Numbered from the stretch's first letter, positions 8,940 to 18,701 are shown. The stretch is 64,000 nucleotides of DNA from Microbispora siamensis (GCF_016863095.1 NZ_BOOF01000039.1:49874-113873), one strand, 5' to 3'. Notes: generated from the letters alone by a model not told the origin. Program-made: numbers and translations.

Positions 8940-9009
8940 GGACCGTACGAAGCGGTCCCGCACCCCGTCGTCAAAGCACACTTTGACCACCTGTCCGCCT
9001 ACAGGCGGA
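8940..9009. promoter_or_regulatory. Cluster of three inverted repeats between divergent genes
   Basis: Three perfect inverted repeats lie in the gap between the membrane protein and the two-component operon: GGACCG-N7-CGGTCC (8940-8958), GTCAAAG-CACA-CTTTGAC (8970-8987) and TCCGCC-TACA-GGCGGA (8994-9009). None is followed by a T run in either direction, so operators are more likely than terminators. The 7-4-7 repeat is the best candidate for the adjacent NarL-type regulator; that assignment is inference. Confidence 0.5.
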
Positions 9010-9068
9010 TTTGTGGAAGGGCGCATTCGGGACGACCGTCACTCTTCTGCACCATTACTCTCTCCCCC

Positions 9069-10211
9069 ATGCCCCACCGCCGTCCCCCCACTCTCGTCGA
9101 CTGGCTCGTCGCGGTGGTCGTGGGCCTGTTCGCGATCGCCGAGGAGGTCGGCGGGCGCTCGATGGGCCCCTCGCGTGACGCTCTCCCCCTGTGGATCGCC
9201 GCCGGGGTCGCCGCCGCCGTCGCGGTGCTGTTCCGGCGCCGCGCTCCGTTCGCGATCCTTTTCGTCTACTCCGCCGTCAACGTCCTGCTGTTCGTCGTGG
9301 CTCCTCAGATGGCGGCGGCCTGGCAGTTCTACACCGAGCTCGTGCTGCTGTTCACCCTGCTGTCGGAGGTACGGCCGCGCAGCGTGAAGGCCGTCGCCGG
9401 CCTGGTCGCGAGCGGCGCGTACGTCGTCTCCATGCTGGCGGCCTCCCAGCCTCCGGCGGGGGCGGGCGACATCGCCGTGGCCGTGGTGATGTCCGCGATC
9501 GCGGCCGGAGCGGGTCTGGCCGTGCGCCGCCACCGCGTGCTCGCCGTCCAGGCCGCCGAACGCGGCGAGTTGCTGGCCCGCGAGGCCGTGGCGGAGGAAC
9601 GCGCCCGCATCGCCCGCGAACTGCATGACATCGTCGCCCACAGCGTCAGCGTGATGACCATGCAGACCGGCGGCGTACGGCTCATGCTGCGCGAGGACCA
9701 GGAGCGTGAGCGGCAGGTGCTCGCGTCGATCGAGGAGACGGGCCGGGGCGCCGTGGACGAGCTGCGCCGGATGCTCGGCCTGCTGCGCGGGCCGATGGCC
9801 GACCCAGGCCCGCAGGCCGGCCTCGACCGGCTGGACGACCTGCTGGACCAGGTCAGGGCCGCGGGGCTCGACGTGACGCTGGAGGTGCGCGGAGACGCCG
9901 TGCCGCTACCCGCCGGGCTCGACCTGTCGGCCTACCGCATCGTGCAGGAGGCGCTGACCAACGCGCTCAAGCACGCGGGCCCGACCCGGGCGACGGTCTC
10001 CGTGGACTACCGCCCCGGAGAGCTCCACCTGGAGATCGTCGACCTGGGCCCCCGCGAGGGCCGGGCACGGGCGCGGGCACGCGGCGCCGGGCAGGAAGGC
10101 GGGCACGGGCTGATCGGCATGCGGGAGCGGGCCTCGCTGTTCCACGGCACGCTGACCGCGGGACCGCTCGCCTCGGGCGGGTTCGGCGTCCGGGCGGTGC
10201 TCCCCCTGTGA
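9069..10211 (+). CDS. NarL-type sensor histidine kinase
   Basis: A 380-residue kinase with four to five N-terminal membrane helices (about 13-155) and no large extracellular domain. It continues with a HisKA_3 dimerisation segment ERARIARELHDIVAHSVSVM carrying phosphoacceptor His186, and a GHKL ATPase domain (YRIVQEALTNALKHAG; GLIGMRERASLFHG). This is the DesK-like architecture that usually senses membrane or envelope state. Its TGA stop overlaps the GTG start of the response regulator (GTGA), so the two are translationally coupled. Confidence 0.93.
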   Translation: MPHRRPPTLVDWLVAVVVGLFAIAEEVGGRSMGPSRDALPLWIAAGVAAAVAVLFRRRAPFAILFVYSAVNVLLFVVAPQMAAAWQFYTELVLLFTLLSEVRPRSVKAVAGLVASGAYVVSMLAASQPPAGAGDIAVAVVMSAIAAGAGLAVRRHRVLAVQAAERGELLAREAVAEERARIARELHDIVAHSVSVMTMQTGGVRLMLREDQERERQVLASIEETGRGAVDELRRMLGLLRGPMADPGPQAGLDRLDDLLDQVRAAGLDVTLEVRGDAVPLPAGLDLSAYRIVQEALTNALKHAGPTRATVSVDYRPGELHLEIVDLGPREGRARARARGAGQEGGHGLIGMRERASLFHGTLTAGPLASGGFGVRAVLPL

Positions 10212-10882
10212 GCGAGGCGGTGAACGTGATCGGCATCCTGATCGCCGACGACCAGGCGATGGTCCGGGCCGGGCTGCGGCTGGTGATCGGCACCCAGCCG
10301 GACCTCGCCGTGCTGGGCGAGGCGTCCGACGGCGAACGCGCCGTCGAGCTGGCCCGGAGCCTGCGGCCCGACGTCGTGCTGCTCGACATCGCCATGCCGC
10401 GGCTCGACGGCCTGGAGGCGGCCCGGCGGATCCTGTCCGCGCCCGAGCCGCCGCGCGTGATCGCGCTGACGACATACGACACCGACGAGAACCTCGACCG
10501 GGCCCTGCACACCGGGGTCAGCGGCTTCCTGCTGAAGGTCTCGCCACCCGAGCACCTGTTCGCCGCGATCCGCAGCGCCGCCCGTGGGGAGGTGCTGCTC
10601 GACCCCGCCGTCACGGGCCGGGTCGTCGACGCCTACCGCCGCGCGCAGCCCGCCGCGCCGCCGCCCGAGACGGGACTCACCGCGCGGGAGGAGCAGGTGC
10701 TGCGCCTGGTGGCACGGGGGCTGTCGAACGGCGAGATCGCGGACACGCTGTCGATCACCGAGGCGACGGTGAGCACGCACATGAACCGCCTGCTGGCCAA
10801 GCTCGGCCTGCGCGACCGCGCCCAGGCCGTCCGGTACGCCTACGAGTCGGGCCTCGTCCGCCCAGGTGATGCCGCGTCGTGA
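10208..10882 (+). CDS. NarL/FixJ-family response regulator
   Basis: A 224-residue regulator. The N-terminal receiver shows ILIADDQAMVRAGL with the acidic pair, phosphoacceptor Asp60 in VVLLDIAMPRLDG, and a switch Thr in ALTTYDTDE. The C-terminal LuxR-type HTH is LTAREEQVLRLVARGLSNGEIADTLSITEATVSTHMNRLLAKLGL. GTG at 10208 overlaps the kinase stop. It is the cognate partner of the kinase at 9069 and probably acts on the palindromes at 8940-9009. Confidence 0.95.
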   Translation: MSEAVNVIGILIADDQAMVRAGLRLVIGTQPDLAVLGEASDGERAVELARSLRPDVVLLDIAMPRLDGLEAARRILSAPEPPRVIALTTYDTDENLDRALHTGVSGFLLKVSPPEHLFAAIRSAARGEVLLDPAVTGRVVDAYRRAQPAAPPPETGLTAREEQVLRLVARGLSNGEIADTLSITEATVSTHMNRLLAKLGLRDRAQAVRYAYESGLVRPGDAAS

Positions 10883-10901
10883 GCCGGTAGCGTAGGTGCA
10901 C

Positions 10902-11870
10902 ATGACAGCTATCGACTCCACCAGCTCGGGTGCGTACGGCATCGGCCTCGCCACGATCGCCGCGGACGGCACCGTGCTGGACACCTGGTTCCCCTTCCCG
11001 GCGCTGGGCGAGCCCCCGGCCGTGGGCACCGAGCCGATCGCGGGCGAGGATCTCGGCGAGGGCATGGCGGAACTGGTCGGCCCCGACCCCGCCAGGGGCG
11101 TCGAGGTCGTGGCCGTGCGCACCGGCATCGCCGACCTGTCGGCCCCGCCGGTCGATGCGCACGACGTGTACCTGCGCCTGCACCTGCTGTCCCACCGTCT
11201 GGTCCGGCCGCGCACGGTGAACCTCGACGGGATCTTCGGGCTGCTGGCCAACGTCGTGTGGACCAACCACGGCCCGTGCAAGGTGGAGGGCTTCGAGGAG
11301 GTACGGCTGCGCCTGCGGGCCCGTGGTCCGGTGACCGTCTACGGCGTGGACAAGTTCCCCCGCATGGTCGACTACGTGCTGCCCTCCGGGGTGCGGGTCG
11401 CCGACGCCGACCGCGTACGGCTCGGCGCCCACCTGGCGAGCGGCACCACGGTCATGCACGAGGGCTTCGTCAACTACAACGCCGGCACGCTCGGCGCCTC
11501 CATGGTGGAGGGCCGCATCTCGGCGGGGGTCGTCGTGGGCGACGGATCCGACGTGGGCGGCGGCGCCTCGATCATGGGCACGCTGTCCGGCGGCGGCAAG
11601 GAGGTCATCTCGATCGGCGAGCGCTGCCTGCTCGGGGCCAACTCCGGCATCGGCATCTCGCTGGGCGACGACTGCGTGGTGGAGGCCGGGCTGTACGTCA
11701 CGGCGGGCACCAAGGTCACCCTGCCGGACGGGTCGGTCGTGAAGGCCAGGGAGCTGTCGGGCAAGTCGGGCCTGCTGCTGCGCCGCAACTCGACGACCGG
11801 GGCGGTCGAGGCGGTGTCCCGCGACAGCAGGGGCATCGAGCTCAACGCCGCGCTGCACGCCAACGACTGA
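10902..11870 (+). CDS. dapD: Tetrahydrodipicolinate N-succinyltransferase DapD
   Basis: A 322-residue acyltransferase of the lysine/meso-diaminopimelate pathway, using succinyl-CoA in the cytoplasm. The actinobacterial-type DapD N-terminal domain ([44 protein letters not shown]) is followed by a left-handed beta-helix of hexapeptide repeats ([53 protein letters not shown]). I chose ATG 10902; an upstream in-frame GTG at 10896 would add only two residues. It begins 19 bases after the response regulator stop but is probably an independent housekeeping gene. Confidence 0.95.
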   Translation: MTAIDSTSSGAYGIGLATIAADGTVLDTWFPFPALGEPPAVGTEPIAGEDLGEGMAELVGPDPARGVEVVAVRTGIADLSAPPVDAHDVYLRLHLLSHRLVRPRTVNLDGIFGLLANVVWTNHGPCKVEGFEEVRLRLRARGPVTVYGVDKFPRMVDYVLPSGVRVADADRVRLGAHLASGTTVMHEGFVNYNAGTLGASMVEGRISAGVVVGDGSDVGGGASIMGTLSGGGKEVISIGERCLLGANSGIGISLGDDCVVEAGLYVTAGTKVTLPDGSVVKARELSGKSGLLLRRNSTTGAVEAVSRDSRGIELNAALHAND

Positions 11871-11974
11871 CGCTCCAGCGGGCCCCCTCCCCCACCCTGA
11901 GATGACCCTGAGTCTGCCCTGAACTTGGCCTTCGGCCCTGTGATCGGCGGGAGGGCGGCCCGTACGGTGAAGGT

Positions 11975-12151
11975 ATGGGACGCATTCTCCTCATCGCCGC
12001 AGCCGTAATCGTCGGGTTCTTCCTTCTCGGCTCCGTCATCGGGCTCATCTTCGGGGCGCTGAAGTGGGTTCTGATCATCGGCGCCATCGCGCTGATCGTG
12101 TCGGTCGTGCTCAAGCTCACCCGGAGCAGCCGGTCGAACCACTACACCTGA
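11975..12151 (+). CDS. Small two-helix membrane protein (58 residues)
   Basis: A 58-codon ORF starting ATG 11975 with GTGAAGGT just upstream. It encodes MGRILLIAAAVIVGFFLLG, a short GLIFGALKW turn, a second helix VLIIGAIALIVSVVLKL, and a basic/polar tail ending HYT. Two transmembrane hairpin segments with a cytosolic basic tail are evident and third positions are mostly G/C. It is followed 39 bases later by a perfect hairpin terminator. Proteins of this size and shape occur widely in actinobacteria, but I know of no function. Confidence 0.75.
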   Translation: MGRILLIAAAVIVGFFLLGSVIGLIFGALKWVLIIGAIALIVSVVLKLTRSSRSNHYT

Positions 12152-12189
12152 CCCGGCCACGTGGCCGGAAAACAGGGCCGGGAAAAGGG

Positions 12190-12223
12190 GCGGGCCCCGC
12201 CGCAGTGCGACGGGGCCCGCTTT
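12190..12223. terminator. Perfect 10-bp hairpin terminator
   Basis: GCGGGCCCCG (12190-12199) pairs exactly with CGGGGCCCGC (12211-12220) around an 11-base loop, followed on the plus strand by TTTCTT. It sits between the convergent 58-residue gene (+) and the cellulase gene (-) and can serve both. Confidence 0.8.
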
Positions 12224-12247
12224 CTTGTGCGCCTGGCACGCCTCGGG

Positions 12248-14113
12248 TTACGAGAGCGGCGGGTAGGCGTTCTGCATGAGCTGCTGGAACTGCGCGGAGA
12301 ACCAGTGGCCCGAGACCGGGGCGTTCGGCAGAGCACCGGACATGTTGTTGCCGTTCAGGTTGTTACCGGTGTAGGTCGGGTCGCACATCCGGTCGAAGCC
12401 CTTGCCCTCGTCGTTGTTGATGGCGGTGCTGGAGCCGTCGGACTCACCCGGAGGCTTGATCCAGACGTAGGCGTCGAGACCGGCGGCGGGGTTCGCCTTC
12501 GGCCGCTCGCCCATGCCGGCACCGGACTGGTTGCACCAGTTGCCGGCGTGGATGCGGCGGTCGACGCGCGACTCGTTGACGAAGGTGTTGACGTCGGTGG
12601 AGGTGCTGGCCTTGGTCGGCCGGGCCGCGCCGCCCCAGCCGTTGCGGGAGGTGTCGATCAGCATGCCGATGGTGTTCGGGAAGCCCTTCGCCACCAGGGC
12701 GTTGCGGAGACCGACCGCGAAGGACTGCTCGTCCACGTACCAGTTCCAGTCGACCCACTTGGACTGGCGCACCGACTGGCCGTTCACGGTGGTGTTGATG
12801 TTGAAGTACGGCTCAACCGTCGCGGAGAAGTTGGCGGTGTTCACGATGAAACCGTCAATGCTCTTCACGCCCGCGGTGGTGCCGGACGCGACCTGGTAGA
12901 AGAGGTTCACCATCGGCTGGAAGTTGCTGTCCCAGCCGAGCCAGGCGTGGTGCGCCGCGTCCACGTAGGTGTACACGTTCGAGATCGCGTGCAGCTTGTT
13001 CAGCGCGTACTGCACGCCCTGGACGTAGGCGCCCGAGGACTGGGCCTCCTGGCACGCCTGGAACGCGTTCACGTTGGTGATCAGGTTCGGCAGCGAGTCG
13101 GGCTCGATGACCGTCACGATGCGGAGGTTCGAGTACTTCGGGTCCGCCATGATTCCGGCGATCACGTCGATGTACTCGCTCTTGTATCGCGCGAGGCCGT
13201 TCTGCGCGATCTTCAGCTCGCCGTTGGAGGCGAGCGCCGAGCAGTCGCGGTTCGGCAGGTCGTAGATGACGACCTGGATCGTGAGAGGCGCGCTGCCGTT
13301 GGCCGCGTCCTGCTTGACCGCCTCATCGAGGTGGTCACGCAGGCCCATGCTGTTGTTGCCGGCCGAGCCGGAGCTGATCGCGGCGATGCGGTCCAGCCAG
13401 ACCGCCGTGGAGATGTTGGCCACCCGCGAGCCGCCCGGCTCGGACTTCGCGCTGGCCGACCAGTCCGGGTTCACGTAGCCCGTCGCACCGTCGTACGGGT
13501 TGTCCACATGGGTCCCGGGCGGCGGCGGCGAGGTGGACGGAGAGGGCGACGGCGACGGCGAGGCCGACGGAGAGGCGGAGGGGGAGGCCGAGGGAGAAGC
13601 GGAGGGAGAGGCCGAGGGGGACGGCGAGGGGGACTTCGACGGCGAGGCCGACGGCGACGGCGACGGCGACTGCGGGGTGCCGTTGCAGGAGACGCCGTTG
13701 ATCTTGAAGTCGGTCGGCGCCGGGTTGCTGCCGCTCCAGGACCCGTTGAAGCCGATGCTCGTCGAGCCGCCGGTGGACAGGGACTTGTTCCAGTCCAGGG
13801 CGGTCGCGGTCACGTTGCTGCCCGACTGGCTCCAGTTGGCCGACCAGCCCTGGCTGACCTTCTGGCTGCTGTTCGGGAAGGTGAACGTGAGCGTCCAGTT
13901 GCTGAGCGCGTCGCCCAGGTTCTGAATGGTCAGGTTGGCGGACATGCCGCCCTGCCACTCGCTGGCGGTGTAGTTGACTTTGCACGAGACCGCGGCACTC
14001 GCCGATGTGGCGGTGGCGACGGCCGCCGTGGAACCGAGCGCGAGCACGGCCGCCGCGACCAGGCCGCGGCGCACCGTGGAGCTCACGGCTCCCGGTCGGG
14101 GGGTGGATCTCAT
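12248..14113 (-). CDS. Secreted CBM2-GH6 cellulase (exocellulase type)
   Basis: A 621-residue secreted glycoside hydrolase. A Sec signal (basic start, helix about 18-38, ASA cleavage near 40) is followed by a family 2 cellulose-binding module (about 42-142; VSCKVNYTASEWQGG to NGVSC, with flanking cysteines and exposed Trp residues), a Ser-Pro/Ala linker (about 145-205), and a GH6 catalytic domain to the C-terminus. Both GH6 signatures are present: IYDLPNRDCSALAS (general acid Asp, about 283) and VIEPDSLPN (about 334). The N-terminal CBM and long catalytic domain resemble Thermobifida Cel6B-type cellobiohydrolases. ATG 14113 is chosen because AGGAGG lies just upstream; an upstream GTG in frame would cross the CebR operator. 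Confidence 0.94.
   Translation of the reverse strand: MRSTPRPGAVSSTVRRGLVAAAVLALGSTAAVATATSASAAVSCKVNYTASEWQGGMSANLTIQNLGDALSNWTLTFTFPNSSQKVSQGWSANWSQSGSNVTATALDWNKSLSTGGSTSIGFNGSWSGSNPAPTDFKINGVSCNGTPQSPSPSPSASPSKSPSPSPSASPSASPSASPSASPSASPSPSPSPSTSPPPPGTHVDNPYDGATGYVNPDWSASAKSEPGGSRVANISTAVWLDRIAAISSGSAGNNSMGLRDHLDEAVKQDAANGSAPLTIQVVIYDLPNRDCSALASNGELKIAQNGLARYKSEYIDVIAGIMADPKYSNLRIVTVIEPDSLPNLITNVNAFQACQEAQSSGAYVQGVQYALNKLHAISNVYTYVDAAHHAWLGWDSNFQPMVNLFYQVASGTTAGVKSIDGFIVNTANFSATVEPYFNINTTVNGQSVRQSKWVDWNWYVDEQSFAVGLRNALVAKGFPNTIGMLIDTSRNGWGGAARPTKASTSTDVNTFVNESRVDRRIHAGNWCNQSGAGMGERPKANPAAGLDAYVWIKPPGESDGSSTAINNDEGKGFDRMCDPTYTGNNLNGNNMSGALPNAPVSGHWFSAQFQQLMQNAYPPLS
13515..13670 (-). repeat. 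Ser-Pro/Ala linker-coding repeat in the cellulase
   Basis: A degenerate tandem repeat, GGCGAGG-like on the plus strand, encodes alternating SP, SASP and SKSP units of the flexible linker between the CBM2 and GH6 domains. The six-base periodicity is visible by eye. Such tracts are prone to length change by slippage. Confidence 0.8.
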
Positions 14114-14146
14114 TGGGAAGGTCCTCCTGGCGATGAATACTGCGCT

Positions 14147-14160
14147 TGGGAGCGCTCCCA
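14147..14160. promoter_or_regulatory. CebR operator (perfect 14-bp palindrome)
   Basis: TGGGAGCGCTCCCA is a perfect palindrome identical to the CebR-box consensus known from Streptomyces, where the LacI-family repressor CebR blocks cellulase and cellobiose-uptake genes until cello-oligosaccharides bind it. It lies 34 bases before the cellulase ATG on the minus strand, where it would block transcription. No cebR gene is present in this window, so control is in trans. Confidence 0.9.
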
Positions 14161-15478
<1,318 letters not shown>

Positions 15479-15495
15479 CCGACCGCGCACGGTAA

Positions 15496-15522
15496 GGGGC
15501 GGGCCCGCGTCGGGCCCGCCCC
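15496..15522. terminator. Perfect 12-bp hairpin after mdh
   Basis: GGGGCGGGCCCG (15496-15507) pairs with CGGGCCCGCCCC (15511-15522) around a 3-base loop, 18 bases after the mdh stop. There is no long T run, as is usual for actinomycete terminators. Confidence 0.75.
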
Positions 15523-15581
15523 TCGTGTCATCCCGGGTCTCCCGCGCGGTACGGCTCCGCCTGCCTGGGCAGTTGACCGGC

Positions 15582-16964
15582 ATGGACGGCATGTACGACG
15601 TGGTGGTGCTCGGCCTGGGACCCGGTGGGGAGGACGTCGCGGGACGGCTCGCGGAGGCCGGCCTCAGCGTCGCCGGCGTGGAGGCCGGCCTGATCGGGGG
15701 CGAGTGCGCCTACTGGGGCTGCGTCCCCTCCAAGATGATGGTGCGTGCCGCGGGGCTGCTGGCCGAGGCGCGGCGGGTGCCCGGCATGGCCGGCTCGGTC
15801 CGGGTCTCCCCCAAGTGGGCCCCAGTGATCGACCGGATCAGCGGCGAGGCCACCGACGGCTGGAGCGACGACGCCAGGGCGGAGCACTTCGAGAGCGCGG
15901 GCGTCCACCTCGTACGCGGCCGCGGCCGGATCACCGGGCCACGGGAGGTGACCGTGGACGGCCGGGTGCTGCGGGCGCGGCGCGGGATCGTCCTCGCGAC
16001 CGGGACCAGTCCCGCCGTCCCCCCGATCGACGGCCTGGAGGACACGCCGTACTGGACGAACCGGGACGCCGTCGTGGCACGGCACGTGCCCGAGTCGCTG
16101 ATCGTGCTCGGCGGCGGGGCGATCGGCTGCGAACTCGCCCAGGTGTTCGCCCGGTTCGGCACGCGGGTGACGGTCGTGGAGGCCGCCGACCGCCTGCTGG
16201 CGCGGGAGGAGCCCGAGGCGGGCGTGCTGCTGGCCCGGGTGTTCGCCGGCGAGGGCCTCGAGACGCACACCGGCGTCGCGGCCGAGCGGGTGCGGCACGA
16301 CGAGGGCGGCTTCACCCTCACGCTGGAGGACGGCCGGACCCTCCACGCCGTACGTCTGCTGGTCGCCACCGGGCGCAGGACCGACCTGGCCGCGATCGGC
16401 GCCGGCGACGCGGGCCTCGACGAGAGCGCCCGGTTCGTCACCGTGGACGGGCGGATGCGGGCCGCCGACGGCGTGTGGGCGGTGGGCGACGTGACCGGCC
16501 GGGGAGCGTATACACACGTCGCCGTCTACCAGGGCAGGATCGCGGCCCGCGACATCCTCGGCGAGGGCGGCCCTCCGGCCGACTACCGGGCGGTGCCCAG
16601 GGTCACGTTCACCGACCCCGAGGTGGCCTCGGTCGGCCTGACGGAGCGGGAGGCCCGGGAGGCCGGGCTCGACGTGCGGGTGGGCTTCGCCTCCGTCGAG
16701 GAGTCGGCTCGGGGCTGGATCCACGGGGCCGGGCACGAGGGCTTCGTCAAGCTGGTGGAGGACGCGCGGCGCGGCGTGCTGGTCGGCGCCACGAGCGCCG
16801 GGCCGGCCGGCGGGGAGGTGCTCGGCGCTCTGGTGGTGGCGGTGCAGAACGAGATCCCCACGACGCGGCTGCGGCACATGATGTACGCCTATCCGACCTT
16901 CCACCGGGCCATCGAGGACGCGCTCGAGATGCTCGACGGCCAGGCGTACGCAATCGACTTGTGA
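15582..16964 (+). CDS. FAD/NAD(P) disulfide reductase-family flavoprotein lacking the His-Glu dyad
   Basis: A 460-residue class I pyridine-nucleotide disulfide oxidoreductase. FAD-binding VVVLGLGPGGEDVA is followed by the redox-active pair in GGECAYWGCVPSKM (C-x4-C kept), a second nucleotide site LIVLGGGAIGCELAQVF, FAD contact DGVWAVGDVTG, and a C-terminal dimerisation domain. The usual C-terminal catalytic His-Glu of lipoamide dehydrogenase and glutathione reductase (HPTxxE) is replaced: here it reads YAYPTFHRAIED. It is therefore probably neither a lipoamide dehydrogenase nor a glutathione/mycothiol reductase in the strict sense; the substrate is unknown. ATG 15582 is used, with ATG 15591 as an alternative. 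Confidence 0.88.
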   Translation: MDGMYDVVVLGLGPGGEDVAGRLAEAGLSVAGVEAGLIGGECAYWGCVPSKMMVRAAGLLAEARRVPGMAGSVRVSPKWAPVIDRISGEATDGWSDDARAEHFESAGVHLVRGRGRITGPREVTVDGRVLRARRGIVLATGTSPAVPPIDGLEDTPYWTNRDAVVARHVPESLIVLGGGAIGCELAQVFARFGTRVTVVEAADRLLAREEPEAGVLLARVFAGEGLETHTGVAAERVRHDEGGFTLTLEDGRTLHAVRLLVATGRRTDLAAIGAGDAGLDESARFVTVDGRMRAADGVWAVGDVTGRGAYTHVAVYQGRIAARDILGEGGPPADYRAVPRVTFTDPEVASVGLTEREAREAGLDVRVGFASVEESARGWIHGAGHEGFVKLVEDARRGVLVGATSAGPAGGEVLGALVVAVQNEIPTTRLRHMMYAYPTFHRAIEDALEMLDGQAYAIDL

Positions 16965-17021
16965 CGAACCGGAGAGGTCCGGGGCGGGTCCAATGCATGA
17001 CCTCCCAGAAAGGAGACAGTC

Positions 17022-18059
17022 ATGCGGCACCCCACCCTGCCCATCACATCGGGGCCGATCACGCTGGGGCTGATCGGCCTCGCCCTGTCCACGCTCACGA
17101 TCTCCGCGGCGGCCACGCCCGCCGCCGCGGCCGCGCACCACTCGACGCACCACACGATTCGGTACGCCTCGGTGGACGCCTGCACGGCCAAGGACGGCGC
17201 CACGACGCCGTGCCACACCTGGCGGCTGGACCTGCTCGACGGCAAGCGGGTGGCGCTGAAGGATGCGATGGTGTGGCCGCTGACCGCCAAGGGCAAGCCG
17301 AACAAGGAGATGCAGGCCCCGCTCTCGGTGAGCGGCGACGGCGAGTCGGTGGCCTACTTCCGCAAGTCCGACCACCGCCTGGTGGTGCGCGAGTTCCACG
17401 GCTCTGCGCACGCCATGGGTCCTGTGCACGTCATGCCGAAGAAGCTTCTCCCCCGCGGCGTCGGCATGGACGACGCCTGGGTGCGGCTCTCCCAGGACGG
17501 CGCCCGCCTGATCCTGGGCTACAGCGTGAAGGACGGCAGCAACAGGGCCCGGATCTTCGACGTCCCGGGGGCGCGCGAGACCGGCACGATCTCGGCGTTC
17601 GGCACGTTCAGCGGCTTCAGCGGCGACGGCTCAGCCGTCCTCGTGGAGCAGGACACCGACGAGAACACCACCGGGCTGGGCGTCTACGACGCCGAGGGCG
17701 ACGAGCTTGCCCGCGTCGTCCCGCCCCAGATCGTGGCCGCCAACGTGCCGTGGGCGCTGTCCTCCGACGACCGCACGGTCGCGTTCGTCACCGGGGCCGG
17801 CAAGAAGGCGCGGCTGCGCTTCTACGACGCCACCACCGACCAGACGACGGGCTCCGTCGGCTTCTCCCTGCCGTCGGACGCCGCGGTCGAGATGATCGAC
17901 TGGACCGGAGAGCACGAGGTCACGCTCCACCTCATCCGCTCGGCCAAGGTCGACCACGTGACCATCCTCAGGGTCGACACCCGGACGGGTAAGACCCGGG
18001 TGCGTGACTCCTACAAGGTCAGGGCCGGCACCTTCACCTACCAGAGCTGCGGCGGCTGA
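17022..18059 (+). CDS. Secreted propeller-like protein, function unknown
   Basis: A 345-residue exported protein. The signal peptide spans about 1-38 (helix LGLIGLALSTLTISAAA, AAA-type cleavage). The mature part has repeated strand patterns such as LSVSGDGESVAYFR, VRLSQDGARLILGY, FSGDGSAVLVE and LSSDDRTVAFVTG, each S/DG followed by a hydrophobic strand, as in WD40/TolB-type beta-propellers. Three cysteines in the mature part could form disulfides. AAAGGAG lies just before ATG 17022. The gene starts 57 bases after the flavoprotein stop. Its 3' 429 bases are also open in the antisense DUF998 gene. Confidence 0.75.
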   Translation: MRHPTLPITSGPITLGLIGLALSTLTISAAATPAAAAAHHSTHHTIRYASVDACTAKDGATTPCHTWRLDLLDGKRVALKDAMVWPLTAKGKPNKEMQAPLSVSGDGESVAYFRKSDHRLVVREFHGSAHAMGPVHVMPKKLLPRGVGMDDAWVRLSQDGARLILGYSVKDGSNRARIFDVPGARETGTISAFGTFSGFSGDGSAVLVEQDTDENTTGLGVYDAEGDELARVVPPQIVAANVPWALSSDDRTVAFVTGAGKKARLRFYDATTDQTTGSVGFSLPSDAAVEMIDWTGEHEVTLHLIRSAKVDHVTILRVDTRTGKTRVRDSYKVRAGTFTYQSCGG

Positions 18060-18629
18060 CCTTGCCGTCAAGCTTGCCGCCGACATCGACATGCTCACCA
18101 GCGCCGCCACCTCCGAGACAACGGTGAGGCGCTGGGTGAGCCCGGCCGGCACCGTGCCGGGGTCGAGGTGCAGCATCCGGAAGGCGTACGGCAGGACCAC
18201 GAGGAGCAGCGAGCCGAGCGCGACGGCGCACAGCACGCGCACCAGACGGGAACGGGTGGTCCGGGCGACGAGCAGCCCGGCCAGCGGCAGGCTGACGAAA
18301 GCGGCGAAGGCGGCATAGCGGTGAATGCCGCCGGAGAGCGACAGCGACAGCCCCGGCCGATCGGTCGGGAACCCGGCCACCAGCAGCAGGCAGGCGCTCC
18401 ACACGCCCACCAGCAGCGCCGCGCGCCGGTCCAGCCGCGCCAGCCGTACGGCGAGCACGGCCGAGCCCGCGGCGATCGACGTCAGCGAGACCGGCAGCAG
18501 CCATCCGTGCGGCGCGAAGACGTACTCGCTGATCATGGCCGTGAGCGGGTCGAGCCCGGCCACCAGGTGTAACGCGAACATCGCGACGGCGCCGGTCGCC
18601 ACCAGCACGTATCCCAAGACCATCCCCAT
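17631..18629 (-). CDS. DUF998-like membrane protein with antisense-encoded tail
   Basis: The first 185 or so residues form a six-helix membrane protein resembling the DUF998 family (LHLVAGLDPLTAMISEYVFAPHGWLLPVS near the N-terminus, GGIHRYAAFAAFVSLPLAGLLVA in the middle, and a final helix about 165-185). Family members normally end soon after. Here the frame has no stop until 17631, so residues 190-332 are read antisense through the secreted-protein gene and look unlike protein (Gly/Asp/Arg-rich). A stop occurs in another frame at 18034, so a single-base frameshift or stop loss near the natural end is possible. The functional part is probably 18060-18629. Confidence 0.6.
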   Translation of the reverse strand: MGMVLGYVLVATGAVAMFALHLVAGLDPLTAMISEYVFAPHGWLLPVSLTSIAAGSAVLAVRLARLDRRAALLVGVWSACLLLVAGFPTDRPGLSLSLSGGIHRYAAFAAFVSLPLAGLLVARTTRSRLVRVLCAVALGSLLLVVLPYAFRMLHLDPGTVPAGLTQRLTVVSEVAALVSMSMSAASLTARSAAAALVGEGAGPDLVGVTHPGLTRPGVDPEDGHVVDLGRADEVERDLVLSGPVDHLDRGVRRQGEADGARRLVGGGVVEAQPRLLAGPGDERDRAVVGGQRPRHVGGHDLGRDDAGKLVALGVVDAQPGGVLVGVLLHEDG

Positions 18630-18701
18630 GGCTCTTCACTCTGGCCGTGGGGAGGACGGCGGCCCATCGGAGATCCACCCGAGCCGCCCCTGAGGGATCC
18701 C

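Noticed and set aside
15704..17992. 762-codon frame crossing the flavoprotein and secreted-protein genes
   Set aside because: Spans two well-supported genes and the gap between them in a frame with arginine-rich, domain-free sequence.
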